A stretch of DNA of 64,000 nt from Ancylobacter tetraedralis (lineage in GTDB: Bacteria; Pseudomonadota; Alphaproteobacteria; Rhizobiales; Xanthobacteraceae): positions 46,587-110,586 of the forward strand of contig NZ_JACICD010000010.1 in assembly GCF_014195655.1 (NCBI RefSeq), written 5' to 3'. Positions within the stretch are counted from its first letter, which is position 1. Each line of letters begins with the position of its first letter. The notes under the pieces were generated by a model. That model had not been told where the DNA came from and ran no database searches. It saw only the letters and a list, made by a program, of their open reading frames with translations. The position numbers and the translations under genes were made by a program. Shown here in pieces: positions 26,921-36,010 of the stretch.

Positions 26921-28030
26921 TCACGCCTCAAGAATCGTGTTCAGCTTTTCGGTCGTCTCAAGATATTCGTTCAGCATGTCGTACATGACCTGCTTCACCG
27001 TCTTCGGCTCGTTCACCTGGCCAACCACCTGGCCGGCGGCATAGGTCATCCAGTCCTTGCGATGCGCGCGTTCCGCCCGGCGGAAAGGTTCTCCCGACAG
27101 GATCGACTGATAGGGAACCTTGAGGGGCTCGGGGGCCTCCTGCGCGGCCCACGCCTCGGTGAACTTGCTGCGCAGGGCGCGGCAGGGCTTTCCGGTGTAG
27201 CCGTAGGTGATGACGGCATCGGCCGAGCGGGCGGCATAGAGCACGTCGCGCATGTCGGGGGCCAGCTCGCTCTCGACCGTGCCGAGCCAGATGGTTCCAC
27301 ACCAGATTCCTTCCGCCCCGAGTGCAAGCGCCGCCGCCATCTGACGGCCGCGGCCGATGCCCCCGGCCGCCAGCACCGGCACCGGCGCCACGGCATCGAC
27401 GACCTCCGGCCAGAGCACCATGGAGGCGACGTCGCCGGTGTGGCCGCCGGCCTCCGTACCCTGCGCGACGATGACGTCGACACCGGCCTCGACCTGCTTC
27501 TGCGCCTGCCGCGCAGAACCCACCAAGGCGCCGAACTTCAGACCCGCGTCATGGACTCGCTGGATGACATGGGGCGGGGCAATGCCGAGCGCACTGACGA
27601 CGAACCTCACCGGATGGCGCATCGCCACCTCGAAAAGCGCTTCGCTTTCCGGCTGGGTGAAGCTGAGATTGGCGGCATAGTCCTGGTACCAGCCGTCGAC
27701 CTCTTCCTGGGGCAGCTCGGGAACGCCATCGCGGGTCATGAGGCCGTTGATGTAGTCAACCTGCTCCCTAGGCAGGATTTCCCGAGGATTCTTGCTGCCG
27801 GAAATATCGGAGGCGGTGGAGGTAAAGACCATGTCGACACCGTAGGGCTTGCCGTCGATATGGTCGTCGATCCACTTGAGCTCCTGCTCGAGATGCTCCG
27901 GCGTCATCCATGCCGCGCCGAGCACGCCGAAGCCACCCGCCTTCGACGTCGCGACGACCACATCGCGGCAGTGGCTGAAGGCGAAGACCGGCGCTTCGAT
28001 TGCAAACATTTCGGTAATGGCGGTTTTCAC
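26921..28030 (-). CDS. Nitronate monooxygenase/FMN-dependent TIM-barrel oxidoreductase
   Basis: 369 residues from a GTG at 28030. FMN-binding signatures of the nitronate monooxygenase (2-nitropropane dioxygenase) family are visible: VVATSKAGGFGVLGAA near the N-terminus, VIAQGTEAGGHTGD (about 200), VLAAGGIGRGRQMAAALALG and GAEGIWCGTIWLGT, which bind the flavin phosphate. The family oxidises propionate-3-nitronate or related nitronates, and members in catabolic clusters often have undefined roles. It is divergent from the racemase-like gene at 28247 and is the first cargo gene after the IS remnant. An alternative start is the ATG at 28009, which has no ribosome site. Confidence 0.82.
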   Translation of the reverse strand: MKTAITEMFAIEAPVFAFSHCRDVVVATSKAGGFGVLGAAWMTPEHLEQELKWIDDHIDGKPYGVDMVFTSTASDISGSKNPREILPREQVDYINGLMTRDGVPELPQEEVDGWYQDYAANLSFTQPESEALFEVAMRHPVRFVVSALGIAPPHVIQRVHDAGLKFGALVGSARQAQKQVEAGVDVIVAQGTEAGGHTGDVASMVLWPEVVDAVAPVPVLAAGGIGRGRQMAAALALGAEGIWCGTIWLGTVESELAPDMRDVLYAARSADAVITYGYTGKPCRALRSKFTEAWAAQEAPEPLKVPYQSILSGEPFRRAERAHRKDWMTYAAGQVVGQVNEPKTVKQVMYDMLNEYLETTEKLNTILEA

Positions 28031-28246
28031 GGCGTTGGCATCCCGGCTGCGCCTGAGCGCACAAACTACTAAGAACGTAAAATTGACCTTTGAGTATGTT
28101 AGGCGCGTCATGCCGGCGCGTCAAGAACGCCGCGCCCTCGCGGATGGCATCGCCCCATGCCTGGTCACGCTTGACACCGGGGGACAAGCGCCAACATACT
28201 CACTGGTCATTTTTATCATCTTGTCAGTCGAACCGACGAGCAGCCA

Positions 28247-29038
28247 ATGGTCAAACGCATCAACTTCATCAACCCGTTCGGCTCGTCGGCCTATGACGAC
28301 ATCATCCGCAAGACGCTGTCGCACTATTGCGCGAGCGATACCGAGCTGGCGGTGACCCATCTCGAGAACTGCCCCACGGACATCGACTTCTTCTATTCCA
28401 AGCACCTGATCGAACAGTCGCTATTCGAGGCGGTCATGGTGTCGGAGGAGCAGGGCTACGATGCGGTGATCGTCGGGTGCCTGTACGATCCGGGCGTACG
28501 CGTGGCGCGGGAGCTGGTCGACATTCCCGTCGTCGGCCCGCTCGAGGCGTCCTTCCAGATGGCGGCCTATTACGGCCATTCGACCATGGTGCTGACCGAC
28601 CATCGCAAGGCCGTCCCCTATATCCAGGACGAGGCGCGACTGAACGGACAGGGCCACACGGTGCGCGGCGTCGACGCCATCGACTGGTTCGTCAAGGACA
28701 TGATCAATGATCGCCGCGCCGTGGCCGACGACGTGGTGCGCCTGTCGCGCGAGGCCGCGCAGCGCTTCGGCGCCGAGACGGTGATCATGGGCTGCACGAT
28801 CATCGCCGCGATCTACCAGGAATATCTCATGGAGGGTGGCGAGCCTTCCGCGGTGCCGATCATCAACCCCAACCTCATGGCGCTGAAGATGGCCGAAGGC
28901 CTCGCCGACCTGCATCGGAGCGGCGGGTACTTCGTTGCGCGCCAGGGCTTCTACATGAAGCCGACCGGGCATTTCGACGCCGAATTCCGCAATGCCAGGA
29001 AGGTGTGGAACGCCTCAAAGCCCATTTTCGCGCGTTGA
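28247..29038 (+). CDS. Asp/Glu/hydantoin racemase-family protein (copy A)
   Basis: 263 residues, two-fold pseudo-symmetric racemase fold, with two active-site cysteines in VIVGCLYDPG (about 80) and VIMGCTIIAA (about 184), as in HyuE/Asp-Glu racemases and maleate isomerases. The N-terminus MVKRINFINPFGSSAYDD closely matches copy B (33980-34780). The family racemises amino acids or hydantoins, or isomerises cis/trans diacids, without cofactor. It is divergent from the nitronate monooxygenase and convergent with the GMC operon. Its substrate is probably linked to the compound degraded by the cluster. Confidence 0.85.
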   Translation: MVKRINFINPFGSSAYDDIIRKTLSHYCASDTELAVTHLENCPTDIDFFYSKHLIEQSLFEAVMVSEEQGYDAVIVGCLYDPGVRVARELVDIPVVGPLEASFQMAAYYGHSTMVLTDHRKAVPYIQDEARLNGQGHTVRGVDAIDWFVKDMINDRRAVADDVVRLSREAAQRFGAETVIMGCTIIAAIYQEYLMEGGEPSAVPIINPNLMALKMAEGLADLHRSGGYFVARQGFYMKPTGHFDAEFRNARKVWNASKPIFAR

Positions 29039-29081
29039 TGCGGTTCCAGAGATAGGCGAGCGAAGGCCCGCCCCCCGGGGC

Positions 29082-30743
29082 TCAGCGTTGGCTGGTCCGC
29101 CAGTTCGGATGGACCCAGAAGGGCGCATCGTCGGGGGGCAGCGGCGCGCGCGCGAGGCAGAAGTCGGCGGCGCGCTCGCCGATCATGATGGTCGTCGCAT
29201 TCGTGTTGGCGCTCACCACATGCGGCATGACCGAGGCATCGGCGATGCGCAGCCCCTCAAGGCCGTGCACGCGCAGGTCCGTCCCGACCACACCCCGCCC
29301 TTCCGGTCCCATGCGGCAGCTGCAGCTCAGGTGATAGGCCGTGTAGACCCGGCTGCGCATCCAGTCGTTCAGCGCCGCCTCGCTCGTCACCGCCGCGCCG
29401 GGATCGATCTCCACGCCACGAAACCCGTCGAAGGCCGGTGCGGCGACGATCTCGCGCGTGATCGCCACCGCCTCCCGGAAGGTTCGCAGGTCCCCGTCAT
29501 CGGCGAGGTAGTTCACGCTCAATAGCGGGGCCTGTGCCGGGTCGGCCGACGTCAGCCGGACCTCGCCGCGCGAGGCCGCGTCCAACATGGTCATGTGGAT
29601 CTGGAAGGAATCGATCGCGTAAGGCTTGTAGCTGGCGTGCGAGATCGCCAACGGGAAGAATTCGAGCTTGATGTTCGGCTTGCGCAGCCCCGCCCGCGTG
29701 CGCAGATAGGCGGCGGCCTCGAACTGGTTGCTTGCAGCGACGCCGCGATGGAACAGGAACCAGTCGAGACCCACAAACAGGCGGCCCGGCCATTTTGCGT
29801 GGCGCCGCAAGGTGACAGGGCGGGTGCAGGCGACCTGCACCTGCAAGTCGGGATGATCCTGCAGGTTGGCGCCGACCATGGGATTGTCGAGCACCACGTC
29901 GACGCCGAAGCGCCGCAATTCCTCGGCCGGGCCGACGCCGGACAGCTTGAGCAGGTGGGGCGAGCCCACGGCCCCGGCGCACAGGACAATTTCGCGCCCA
30001 GCATGCGCGTCCTGCCGCTTTCCCTGGCGGTTGAACGCGACGCCAATGGCGCGTCGTCCGGCGAACAGGACCCTTTCGACGGTAGCGCCCGGAACGATGG
30101 TCAGGTTATGCCTCGCCCGCACCTCGGGGGTGAGATAGGCCCGCCCCGTGCCCTGCCGCCGGCCTTGCCAGATCGACTGTTCGCCCGCCGCGAAACCCTC
30201 GTGCTGCGGTCCGTTGTAGTCGTCGCTGATCGGATAGCCGCGTTCCCGACCGGCGGCGAGGAACGCCGCATTGAGCGGGTGGGCCGAGAGATCGGGCTTC
30301 GTCACCCGGATCGGCCCCTCGCCGCCTCGGTAGCGGTTCGCGCCACCCGGCGCCGTCTCCATCCGCCGGAAATAGGGCAGAACGTCCGCATAGCCCCAGC
30401 CGGTGCAGCCGTGCACATCGCGCCATTCCTCGTAATCCTGAGGATTGCCCCGTGTGTAGACCATGCCGTTGATCGAGGACGAGCCGCCGATGACGCGCCC
30501 GCGCGGCTGGCCGATGCGCCGGCCGCCGAGATGCGGCTCGGGCTCGGTCTCGAATCGCCAGTTGTATTGCGTCGAATTGAGCAACCGATCGACGGCGAGC
30601 GGCATGTCGATCTTCCAGCTGCGATCGTCCGGCCCGGCCTCCAGCAGCAGGACGGAAATGGAAGACGGCTCGCTCAGGCGGGCGGCGAGCGCCGCGCCGG
30701 CGGATCCCGCCCCGACGACGATGAAATCATAGGTCGATTGCAT
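29082..30743 (-). CDS. GMC-family alcohol dehydrogenase (choline dehydrogenase-like), copy 1
   Basis: 553 residues; FAD dinucleotide motif VVGAGSAGAALAARLSE at the N-terminus, GMC signature GRVIGGSSSINGMVYTRGNP (about 83-102), the second signature GAVGSPHLLKLSGVGP (about 256-271) and a C-terminal CSCRMGP...DASVMP with the His/Asn active-site pair near YHLSCS and ANTNATT. Length and motifs match BetA-type dehydrogenases, which oxidise alcohols (for example choline) to aldehydes and pass electrons to the respiratory chain. It is last in the six-gene minus-strand operon with ETF, a thioesterase and a citryl-CoA-lyase-like gene. Substrate not assigned. Confidence 0.88.
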   Translation of the reverse strand: MQSTYDFIVVGAGSAGAALAARLSEPSSISVLLLEAGPDDRSWKIDMPLAVDRLLNSTQYNWRFETEPEPHLGGRRIGQPRGRVIGGSSSINGMVYTRGNPQDYEEWRDVHGCTGWGYADVLPYFRRMETAPGGANRYRGGEGPIRVTKPDLSAHPLNAAFLAAGRERGYPISDDYNGPQHEGFAAGEQSIWQGRRQGTGRAYLTPEVRARHNLTIVPGATVERVLFAGRRAIGVAFNRQGKRQDAHAGREIVLCAGAVGSPHLLKLSGVGPAEELRRFGVDVVLDNPMVGANLQDHPDLQVQVACTRPVTLRRHAKWPGRLFVGLDWFLFHRGVAASNQFEAAAYLRTRAGLRKPNIKLEFFPLAISHASYKPYAIDSFQIHMTMLDAASRGEVRLTSADPAQAPLLSVNYLADDGDLRTFREAVAITREIVAAPAFDGFRGVEIDPGAAVTSEAALNDWMRSRVYTAYHLSCSCRMGPEGRGVVGTDLRVHGLEGLRIADASVMPHVVSANTNATTIMIGERAADFCLARAPLPPDDAPFWVHPNWRTSQR

Positions 30744-30815
30744 GGCAGAGCCCCCTGGGGATGGCGGCAGGCGCGGTGCAGGACGCGCAGATGATCGCGT
30801 TCCGGACGGCCAGCC

Positions 30816-31313
30816 TTATGCGCGATGATAGGCAAGCGGGCGTGTCAGCACGGTGCCGACGCGCTCGGGCATCGGTAGACTCTTCTGAACCTCGAACACC
30901 CGCGCGATCACCGCCAGCATCGCCTCGCTGGCGGGCGCGGACTTTCCGCGGCGGACATGGATCGACAGATGTTCGCCCGTGGCGAGAAGAGTGGCGTCGG
31001 CGTCGAAAAGGCGATGCAACAGGTGCAGGCGCTTCTCGTCATAGGCCAGCACCTGGGTATCCGCGCGCAGCACCGTTCCGACCTTGCACTCGGCGACATG
31101 GCGCAGATGCGTTTCGAGCGTGAAGTACGCGCCCTCCGCTGCATTGGCGAAGTCCACGCCGGCCAGGCCGTAGAAGGCATCCGACGCCTCGCCGAAGACC
31201 TGAAGGTAGCGGTGCTCGGTCATATGGCCGTTGTAGTCCAGCCACTCGGGCAGGACGCGGCCGCCCCACAGGCGCAGCGGCCGGCCCGCCTTCACGTCGT
31301 CTTCCGCGCCCAT
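30816..31313 (-). CDS. Hotdog-fold acyl-CoA thioesterase (betainyl-CoA thioesterase-like)
   Basis: 165 residues with the 4HBT hotdog fold. EWLDYNGHMTEHRYLQVF carries the catalytic Asp of the 4-hydroxybenzoyl-CoA thioesterase group, and FTLETHLRHVAECKVGTVL and DEKRLHLLH follow. The arrangement resembles the thioesterase of carnitine catabolism (CdhB, or the domain fused to carnitine dehydrogenase), which hydrolyses betainyl-CoA to glycine betaine. That similarity is from memory and is suggestive only. The ATG at 31313 lies 5 bp after the EtfA stop with cggag at good spacing; the in-frame TTG at 31322 is rejected. Confidence 0.75.
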   Translation of the reverse strand: MGAEDDVKAGRPLRLWGGRVLPEWLDYNGHMTEHRYLQVFGEASDAFYGLAGVDFANAAEGAYFTLETHLRHVAECKVGTVLRADTQVLAYDEKRLHLLHRLFDADATLLATGEHLSIHVRRGKSAPASEAMLAVIARVFEVQKSLPMPERVGTVLTRPLAYHRA

Positions 31314-31318
31314 GGCCG

Positions 31319-32266
31319 TCAACTCCGAAGCGCCCTGTCGAACTCCGGCAGGACCTCGAACAGGTCGCCGACGAGGCCGTAATCGGCGACCTGGAAGATC
31401 GGCGCCTCCGGATCCTTGTTGATGGCGACGATGACCTTTGAATCCTTCATCCCGGCGAGATGCTGGATGGCACCGGAAATGCCGACCGCGATATAGAGTT
31501 CGGGCGCCACCACCTTGCCGGTCTGGCCGACCTGCCAGTCGTTCGGGGCATAGCCCGCATCCACCGCGGCGCGCGAGGCGCCGACCGCCGCGTCCAGCGT
31601 GTCGGCAAGCGGCAGGATGACATCGCGGAACGTTTCCACCGAACCGAGGGCCCGCCCGCCCGAAACGATCCGCCTCGCCGAGGCCAGTTCGGGACGCTCG
31701 GACACGGCGAGTGCATCGGAGAGGAAGCGCGACAGGCCGGTCGATGTCCCACCGGCGATTGCCTCGATCGGCACGGTCCCGCCCTCGGCCGCCGCCGCGA
31801 ACGAGGCGGCGCGCACGGTGATCACGAGGGTGGCATCGCTCGACTGCACGGTCTGGATCGCATTGCCGGCATAGATCGGCCGCTTGAACGTATCCGCCGA
31901 CACCACCTCGACGATGTCCGACACCTGCATCACGTCGAGCCGCGCCGCGACCCGGGGCAGCACGTTGCGGGCGGACGCGGTGGCCGAAGCGAGAATGACA
32001 TCATAGGCCGGGGCCAGCGCGACGAGGAGATCGGCCAGCGGTTCCGCGAGTTGGTGGGCGAGGGCGGCGTCCTGCGCCAGCAGCACCTTCGTCACCCCTG
32101 CCAGCCGCGCCGCCGCCTCCGCCGCGGGCCGGGCATCCGCGCCGGCGACAAGAACGTGGATCTCGGCGCCGGAGAAGCCGGCGATCTTCAGTGCCGCCGT
32201 GAGCGCCTTGGCCGTCTGGTCCGACAGGCTACGCCCGGCATGTTCCGCGAGAAGGAGAATGGGCAT
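31319..32266 (-). CDS. etfA: Electron transfer flavoprotein alpha subunit (first pair)
   Basis: 315 residues. The C-terminal FAD domain is intact: [61 protein letters not shown] and [20 protein letters not shown]. The N-terminal domain ([18 protein letters not shown]) is standard. With EtfB it accepts electrons from acyl-CoA or amine dehydrogenases and passes them to the quinone pool through ETF:quinone oxidoreductase, which is not in this window. It is third-to-last in the minus-strand operon, 33 bp after etfB. Confidence 0.95.
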   Translation of the reverse strand: MPILLLAEHAGRSLSDQTAKALTAALKIAGFSGAEIHVLVAGADARPAAEAAARLAGVTKVLLAQDAALAHQLAEPLADLLVALAPAYDVILASATASARNVLPRVAARLDVMQVSDIVEVVSADTFKRPIYAGNAIQTVQSSDATLVITVRAASFAAAAEGGTVPIEAIAGGTSTGLSRFLSDALAVSERPELASARRIVSGGRALGSVETFRDVILPLADTLDAAVGASRAAVDAGYAPNDWQVGQTGKVVAPELYIAVGISGAIQHLAGMKDSKVIVAINKDPEAPIFQVADYGLVGDLFEVLPEFDRALRS

Positions 32267-32299
32267 CGAATGGGTTCCTTCGTCTCTTGCGCCGCAACG

Positions 32300-33046
32300 T
32301 CACACGACGCCGGCGTTTCGCAGGCCCGCCACCAGTTCGCGCGCCGAGGCGACCTTCACGCCGGCACCTCGGCCGGCCGGCTCCTCCGTCCACAGCACGC
32401 GCAGGCGAGGTGCGATGTCGACGCCGAAATCGGCCGGCGTCTTGCGCTCCAGCGGCTTCTTCTTCGCCTTCATGATGTTCGGCAGCGAGGCGTAGCGCGG
32501 TTCGTTCAGCCGCAGGTCGACGGTGACCACGGCCGGCAGCGTCACCTCGATCGTCTGCAGCCCGCCATCGACCTCGCGGGTGATGCGGGCGGTCTGATCC
32601 TCGATCTCGACCCTCGAGGCGAAAGTCGCCTGCGCCACGCCAAGCAGCCCGGCCAGCATCTGGCCGGTCTGGTTGCAATCATCGTCGATCGCCTGCTTGC
32701 CGACGAGGATGAGGCCCGGCCGCTCCGCCTCGGCGACGCCACGCAGGATCTTGGCGACGGCGAGCGGCTCGACCGATGCATCCGTCTCGACCAGGACCGC
32801 CCGATCCGCACCCATGGCGAGCGCGGTGCGAAGCGTCTCCTCGGCTTTGGCCGGGCCGATGGAGACCACCACGACCTCGCTCGCCTTGCCCGCCTCTTTC
32901 AGTCGCAACGCCTGTTCGACGGAAATCTCGTCGAACGGGTTCATCGACATCTTCACATTGGCAAGTTCGACGCCGGAGCCGTCGGGCCTCGCACGAATCT
33001 TGACGTTGTGGTCGACCACCCGCTTTACCGGCACGAGTATCTTCAT
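32300..33046 (-). CDS. etfB: Electron transfer flavoprotein beta subunit (first pair)
   Basis: 248 residues, the normal size. It begins [20 protein letters not shown], with a ggaagg ribosome site; the longer frame is rejected. [32 protein letters not shown] and [12 protein letters not shown] are the standard EtfB segments, the last near the recognition loop that docks on dehydrogenases. It lies between the citryl-CoA-lyase-like gene (35 bp) and etfA (33 bp) on the minus strand. Confidence 0.95.
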   Translation of the reverse strand: MKILVPVKRVVDHNVKIRARPDGSGVELANVKMSMNPFDEISVEQALRLKEAGKASEVVVVSIGPAKAEETLRTALAMGADRAVLVETDASVEPLAVAKILRGVAEAERPGLILVGKQAIDDDCNQTGQMLAGLLGVAQATFASRVEIEDQTARITREVDGGLQTIEVTLPAVVTVDLRLNEPRYASLPNIMKAKKKPLERKTPADFGVDIAPRLRVLWTEEPAGRGAGVKVASARELVAGLRNAGVV

Positions 33047-33081
33047 GGTGCCTTCCATCCCAACATTGCGGATACCGGCGC

Positions 33082-33894
33082 TCACCAGCCGGCCGCGGCC
33101 AGATCGTCCGCCAGCACCCGGCGTGTCCGCGCGTAGTCGACGTGGCTGTCGGGCACGATGCGATTGATCGCGCCGGACTGAAGCTCCTCGGAAATGTGGG
33201 CGATGAGGCCGGGGAAGGTCGACAGGACCGCGATGCCTTCCATCTCCTGCGGGGTGAAGCCCATCTGCACCATGATGGACGCGAGCATGCCAACGTCGTT
33301 CAGCACGAGGTCCGGCTTGTTGGCTGCGCGCTGAAAGGCACGGTGCACGGCTTCGTAAAGCTCGTTCGCTTCGCCCCAGACGCCGAATTCACGGGCGAAA
33401 CCCTTCAGCTTCTCCGAGCGGGGGTCGACATGGCGGAACACCGGATGGCCGAATCCGGGCACCCGCTTCTTGGCCGCACGCAGCTCGGAGACATGGCTCT
33501 CCGCGAAGGCGTCAAGATCCTGGGTACTCGCCTTCCACAGCGCCAGCGTCTTGCCGATGAACACGCCGGTCGCCTCCGGCGAGACGGCATAGTCGCCGGC
33601 GCCCAGCACGCCGGCCGCCAGCCCGGCCGTCATCCGCGGATTGACCGACACCACGGCCCGCGCGGCGAGCGTGCCAGATTTCTGCAGGCCGTAGTCGAGG
33701 ATCGAGCAGAGGATGACATCCATCATCTTCGCCTCGCCCGGTGAGGGAACCCGTCCGCGCAAGAGGAGAAAGGCGATGCCCGAGAATGAAAGCCGGCCGA
33801 CCAGCTCCTGCATTGCGTAGCCGCGAATGTAGATGTCCTCGTCGGCGATATCGCTGATTGAGGTGATCCAATGCGACGGGGTGCTTTTGGTCAT
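33082..33894 (-). CDS. Citrate synthase-family protein, citryl-CoA lyase-like
   Basis: 270 residues, much shorter than citrate synthase (about 430) and close to stand-alone citryl-CoA lyases. [17 protein letters not shown] contains the catalytic histidine of the citrate-synthase fold, [20 protein letters not shown] is the N-terminal core, and [18 protein letters not shown] the second substrate region. The family makes or cleaves C-C bonds between acetyl-CoA and a keto acid. In a cluster with ETF, a CoA ligase and a thioesterase it may release acetyl-CoA from a degradation intermediate. The ATG at 33894 has aaggg at proper spacing, whereas for the ATG at 33900 it abuts the start. Confidence 0.75.
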   Translation of the reverse strand: MTKSTPSHWITSISDIADEDIYIRGYAMQELVGRLSFSGIAFLLLRGRVPSPGEAKMMDVILCSILDYGLQKSGTLAARAVVSVNPRMTAGLAAGVLGAGDYAVSPEATGVFIGKTLALWKASTQDLDAFAESHVSELRAAKKRVPGFGHPVFRHVDPRSEKLKGFAREFGVWGEANELYEAVHRAFQRAANKPDLVLNDVGMLASIMVQMGFTPQEMEGIAVLSTFPGLIAHISEELQSGAINRIVPDSHVDYARTRRVLADDLAAAGW

Positions 33895-33979
33895 GATCAT
33901 CCCTTGGTGAGCGACACACGCGCGCGGCGTCGGCGGGTGCTCGCGGATTGAAGCCGGCCTGCCGTCAGAAGGCCTGCCG

Positions 33980-34780
33980 TCAGAAGGACTGCTTGCGCGA
34001 GGGCAGCGTGGCGTTCCACGCCTCGCGCGTCTGGCGGCTGATGCTCTGGAAATGGGCGTCGTGTGGCTGGCCGTAGAAGCCGGCGCGGGAGAGCTGGAGG
34101 ATACCGCCCTGCCGCATATGCGCCGTGACCTCGGCCATCATGAGCGCCATCAGGTTGGGATTGAGCACCGGCACCTCGGCCGGGGTGCCGCCGTTCATCA
34201 GGTATTTCTGATAGGCGGCCGCGATGATGGTGCAGTTGAGGATGACGGCCTCGGCTCCGGTCCGCTCCACCGCGCGGCGCGAGACCTCGATGACGTCGGC
34301 GGCGACCGCCTCGGTGTCCTTCACCATATCGCGGACATACCAGTCGATGACGTCATAGCCGACGATGAGATCGCCGGCGCCCGACAGGCGCGCATTGTCC
34401 TTCATCAGCGAGCAGGCCTTCACATGGTCGGTGACGATGACCGCCGTCCGGCCGTGATAGGCGAGAAGCTGGAGCGAGGCTTCCATCGGGCCGATCACCG
34501 GCATGTCGGTCAGTTCGCGCGCCACGCGCACGCCGGGATCGTAGCAGCAGCCGCTGATGACCGCGTCATAGCCGGCTTCCTCGGCCTGCTGCACCGCCTC
34601 GAACAGCGCCATCTCCACGAAATGCTTGGGATAGAAGTAATCCATGTCCGCCGGGACGGCATCGAGATGGGTCACGTCCAGCGTCGTGCCGGCCATGCAG
34701 TAGTGCGACAGCGTCTCGTGGATGAGCCCGTCATAGGCGGTCGTGCCGAACGGGTTGATGAAATTGATGCGACGAGACAC
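33980..34780 (-). CDS. Asp/Glu/hydantoin racemase-family protein (copy B)
   Basis: 266 residues starting at GTG with aaagggg upstream. It is paralogous to copy A at 28247: same INFINPFGTTAYDG start and the same pair of cysteine motifs, VISGCCYDPG and VILNCTIIAA, so both active sites appear complete. An extra Cys sits next to the first one. It is first gene of the six-gene minus-strand operon and faces the transporter operon across a 370-bp divergent promoter region. Confidence 0.85.
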   Translation of the reverse strand: MSRRINFINPFGTTAYDGLIHETLSHYCMAGTTLDVTHLDAVPADMDYFYPKHFVEMALFEAVQQAEEAGYDAVISGCCYDPGVRVARELTDMPVIGPMEASLQLLAYHGRTAVIVTDHVKACSLMKDNARLSGAGDLIVGYDVIDWYVRDMVKDTEAVAADVIEVSRRAVERTGAEAVILNCTIIAAAYQKYLMNGGTPAEVPVLNPNLMALMMAEVTAHMRQGGILQLSRAGFYGQPHDAHFQSISRQTREAWNATLPSRKQSF

Positions 34781-35152
34781 GACGGAACCCCTTTGCGACG
34801 CGCATGAGGAGGAAGGCTGGGATCATCACGCCAGCACGCCGTGGCGAGGCTCGATGACGGATATCCGAAAGGGTAACAAAAAATCCTGATACGTCAAATA
34901 ATGATACCGAACAGTCTGACGCAGGATCCGCCTGGAACGCATCGCCCCCGCGCGCGCCGACCAGGAAGCCGGTGCCTTCCGGGAACCGCAGGCCGATCCG
35001 GCGCCACGCCCGCAAAAAAGGCACTTCCCATTTTTTGTCCGGCGAGTATTATTTTCTGAAAGGTCAGTCTAGCAATTCGCCGCGACCGCACCGGCGCATC
35101 GGGATCGCGACCCCGCATGTCTGGACGATGGACCCCGGGAGCCAATGTCGGA
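34781..35152. promoter_or_regulatory. Divergent promoter region of the two catabolic operons
   Basis: About 370 bp between the racemase-like gene (minus) and the PotB-type permease (plus). It is AT-richer than its surroundings at 34870-34915 (gtaacaaaaaatcctgatacg) and 35030-35085 (attttttgtcc, agtattattttctgaaagg), where promoters for both operons are likely. No perfect operator dyad is recognised and no regulator gene is adjacent. Confidence 0.5.
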
Positions 35153-36010
35153 ATGAAATCCAGGGCGACGAATTTCCTCCTGATCCTGCCGGGCGCGGCC
35201 TGGCTCGGCGTGTTCCTGCTGCTGCCGTGCTCGCTGGTTCTGGCCTATGCCTTCATGACGCGCGGCGTCTATGGCGGGGTGGTGCCCACCTTCTCGCTCG
35301 ACAATTTCGTTCGGGTATTCGACGCGGTCTATATCGAGATCTTCCTGACGTCGGCGCGGATCGCGCTGCTGGCGGCCCTGGTCTCGCTGGTGATCGGCTA
35401 TCCCGCGGCCTACGCCATCTCCCGGCTGCCCGGCACATGGCAGTTGCCGGCGCTCTTCTTCGTGATTCTGCCGTTCTGGTCGAACTATCTCATCCGAACC
35501 TATGCCTGGATCGTGCTGCTCAATCGAACCGGCGTGATCAACGAGGGCTTGCGCGGCCTCGGCATCATCGATGCGCCGCTCGACATTCTCTATACCGAGT
35601 CCGCCATCGTCGTCGGGCTGGTCTACAACTACCTGCCCTTCGTCATCCTCTCGGTGTTTTCCTCGATCCAGCGGCTGAACCCGGAAGTGCTGGAGGCGAG
35701 CGAGGATCTGGGCGCCGCGCCGTGGCGCACCTTCCTGCGCGTGACGCTGCCGCTGACGATGCCGGGCGTGGTGGCCGGCGGGGTCTTCGTCTTCGTGCTG
35801 TCGATCGGCAACTTCATCACGCCCAACCTGCTGGGCGGCGGCCAGGTCAAGATGGTCGGCAACGTCATCTACGACCAGTTCACCTCCGCCCGCGACTGGC
35901 CGTTCGGCGCGGCGCTGTCGCTGTCGCTCATCGCCATCATGATGGTGCTTCTGGTCATCCAGACCACACTGTCGCACCGCATCCGCAAGATCGAGAAGGT
36001 GGAGGCCTGA
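35153..36010 (+). CDS. ABC transporter permease, spermidine/putrescine type (PotB-like)
   Basis: 285 residues, six predicted membrane helices (first FLLILPGAAWLGVFLLLPCS) and the EAA loop EASEDLGAAPWRTFLRVTLP that docks on the ATPase. MKSRATNFLLI is taken as the start; an in-frame ATG at 35117 is an alternative. It is the first gene of the plus-strand operon; its TGA overlaps the next permease ATG. Together with the PotC-, PotA- and PotD-like genes it should import a polyamine-like or otherwise cationic small molecule across the inner membrane. Confidence 0.9.
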   Translation: MKSRATNFLLILPGAAWLGVFLLLPCSLVLAYAFMTRGVYGGVVPTFSLDNFVRVFDAVYIEIFLTSARIALLAALVSLVIGYPAAYAISRLPGTWQLPALFFVILPFWSNYLIRTYAWIVLLNRTGVINEGLRGLGIIDAPLDILYTESAIVVGLVYNYLPFVILSVFSSIQRLNPEVLEASEDLGAAPWRTFLRVTLPLTMPGVVAGGVFVFVLSIGNFITPNLLGGGQVKMVGNVIYDQFTSARDWPFGAALSLSLIAIMMVLLVIQTTLSHRIRKIEKVEA

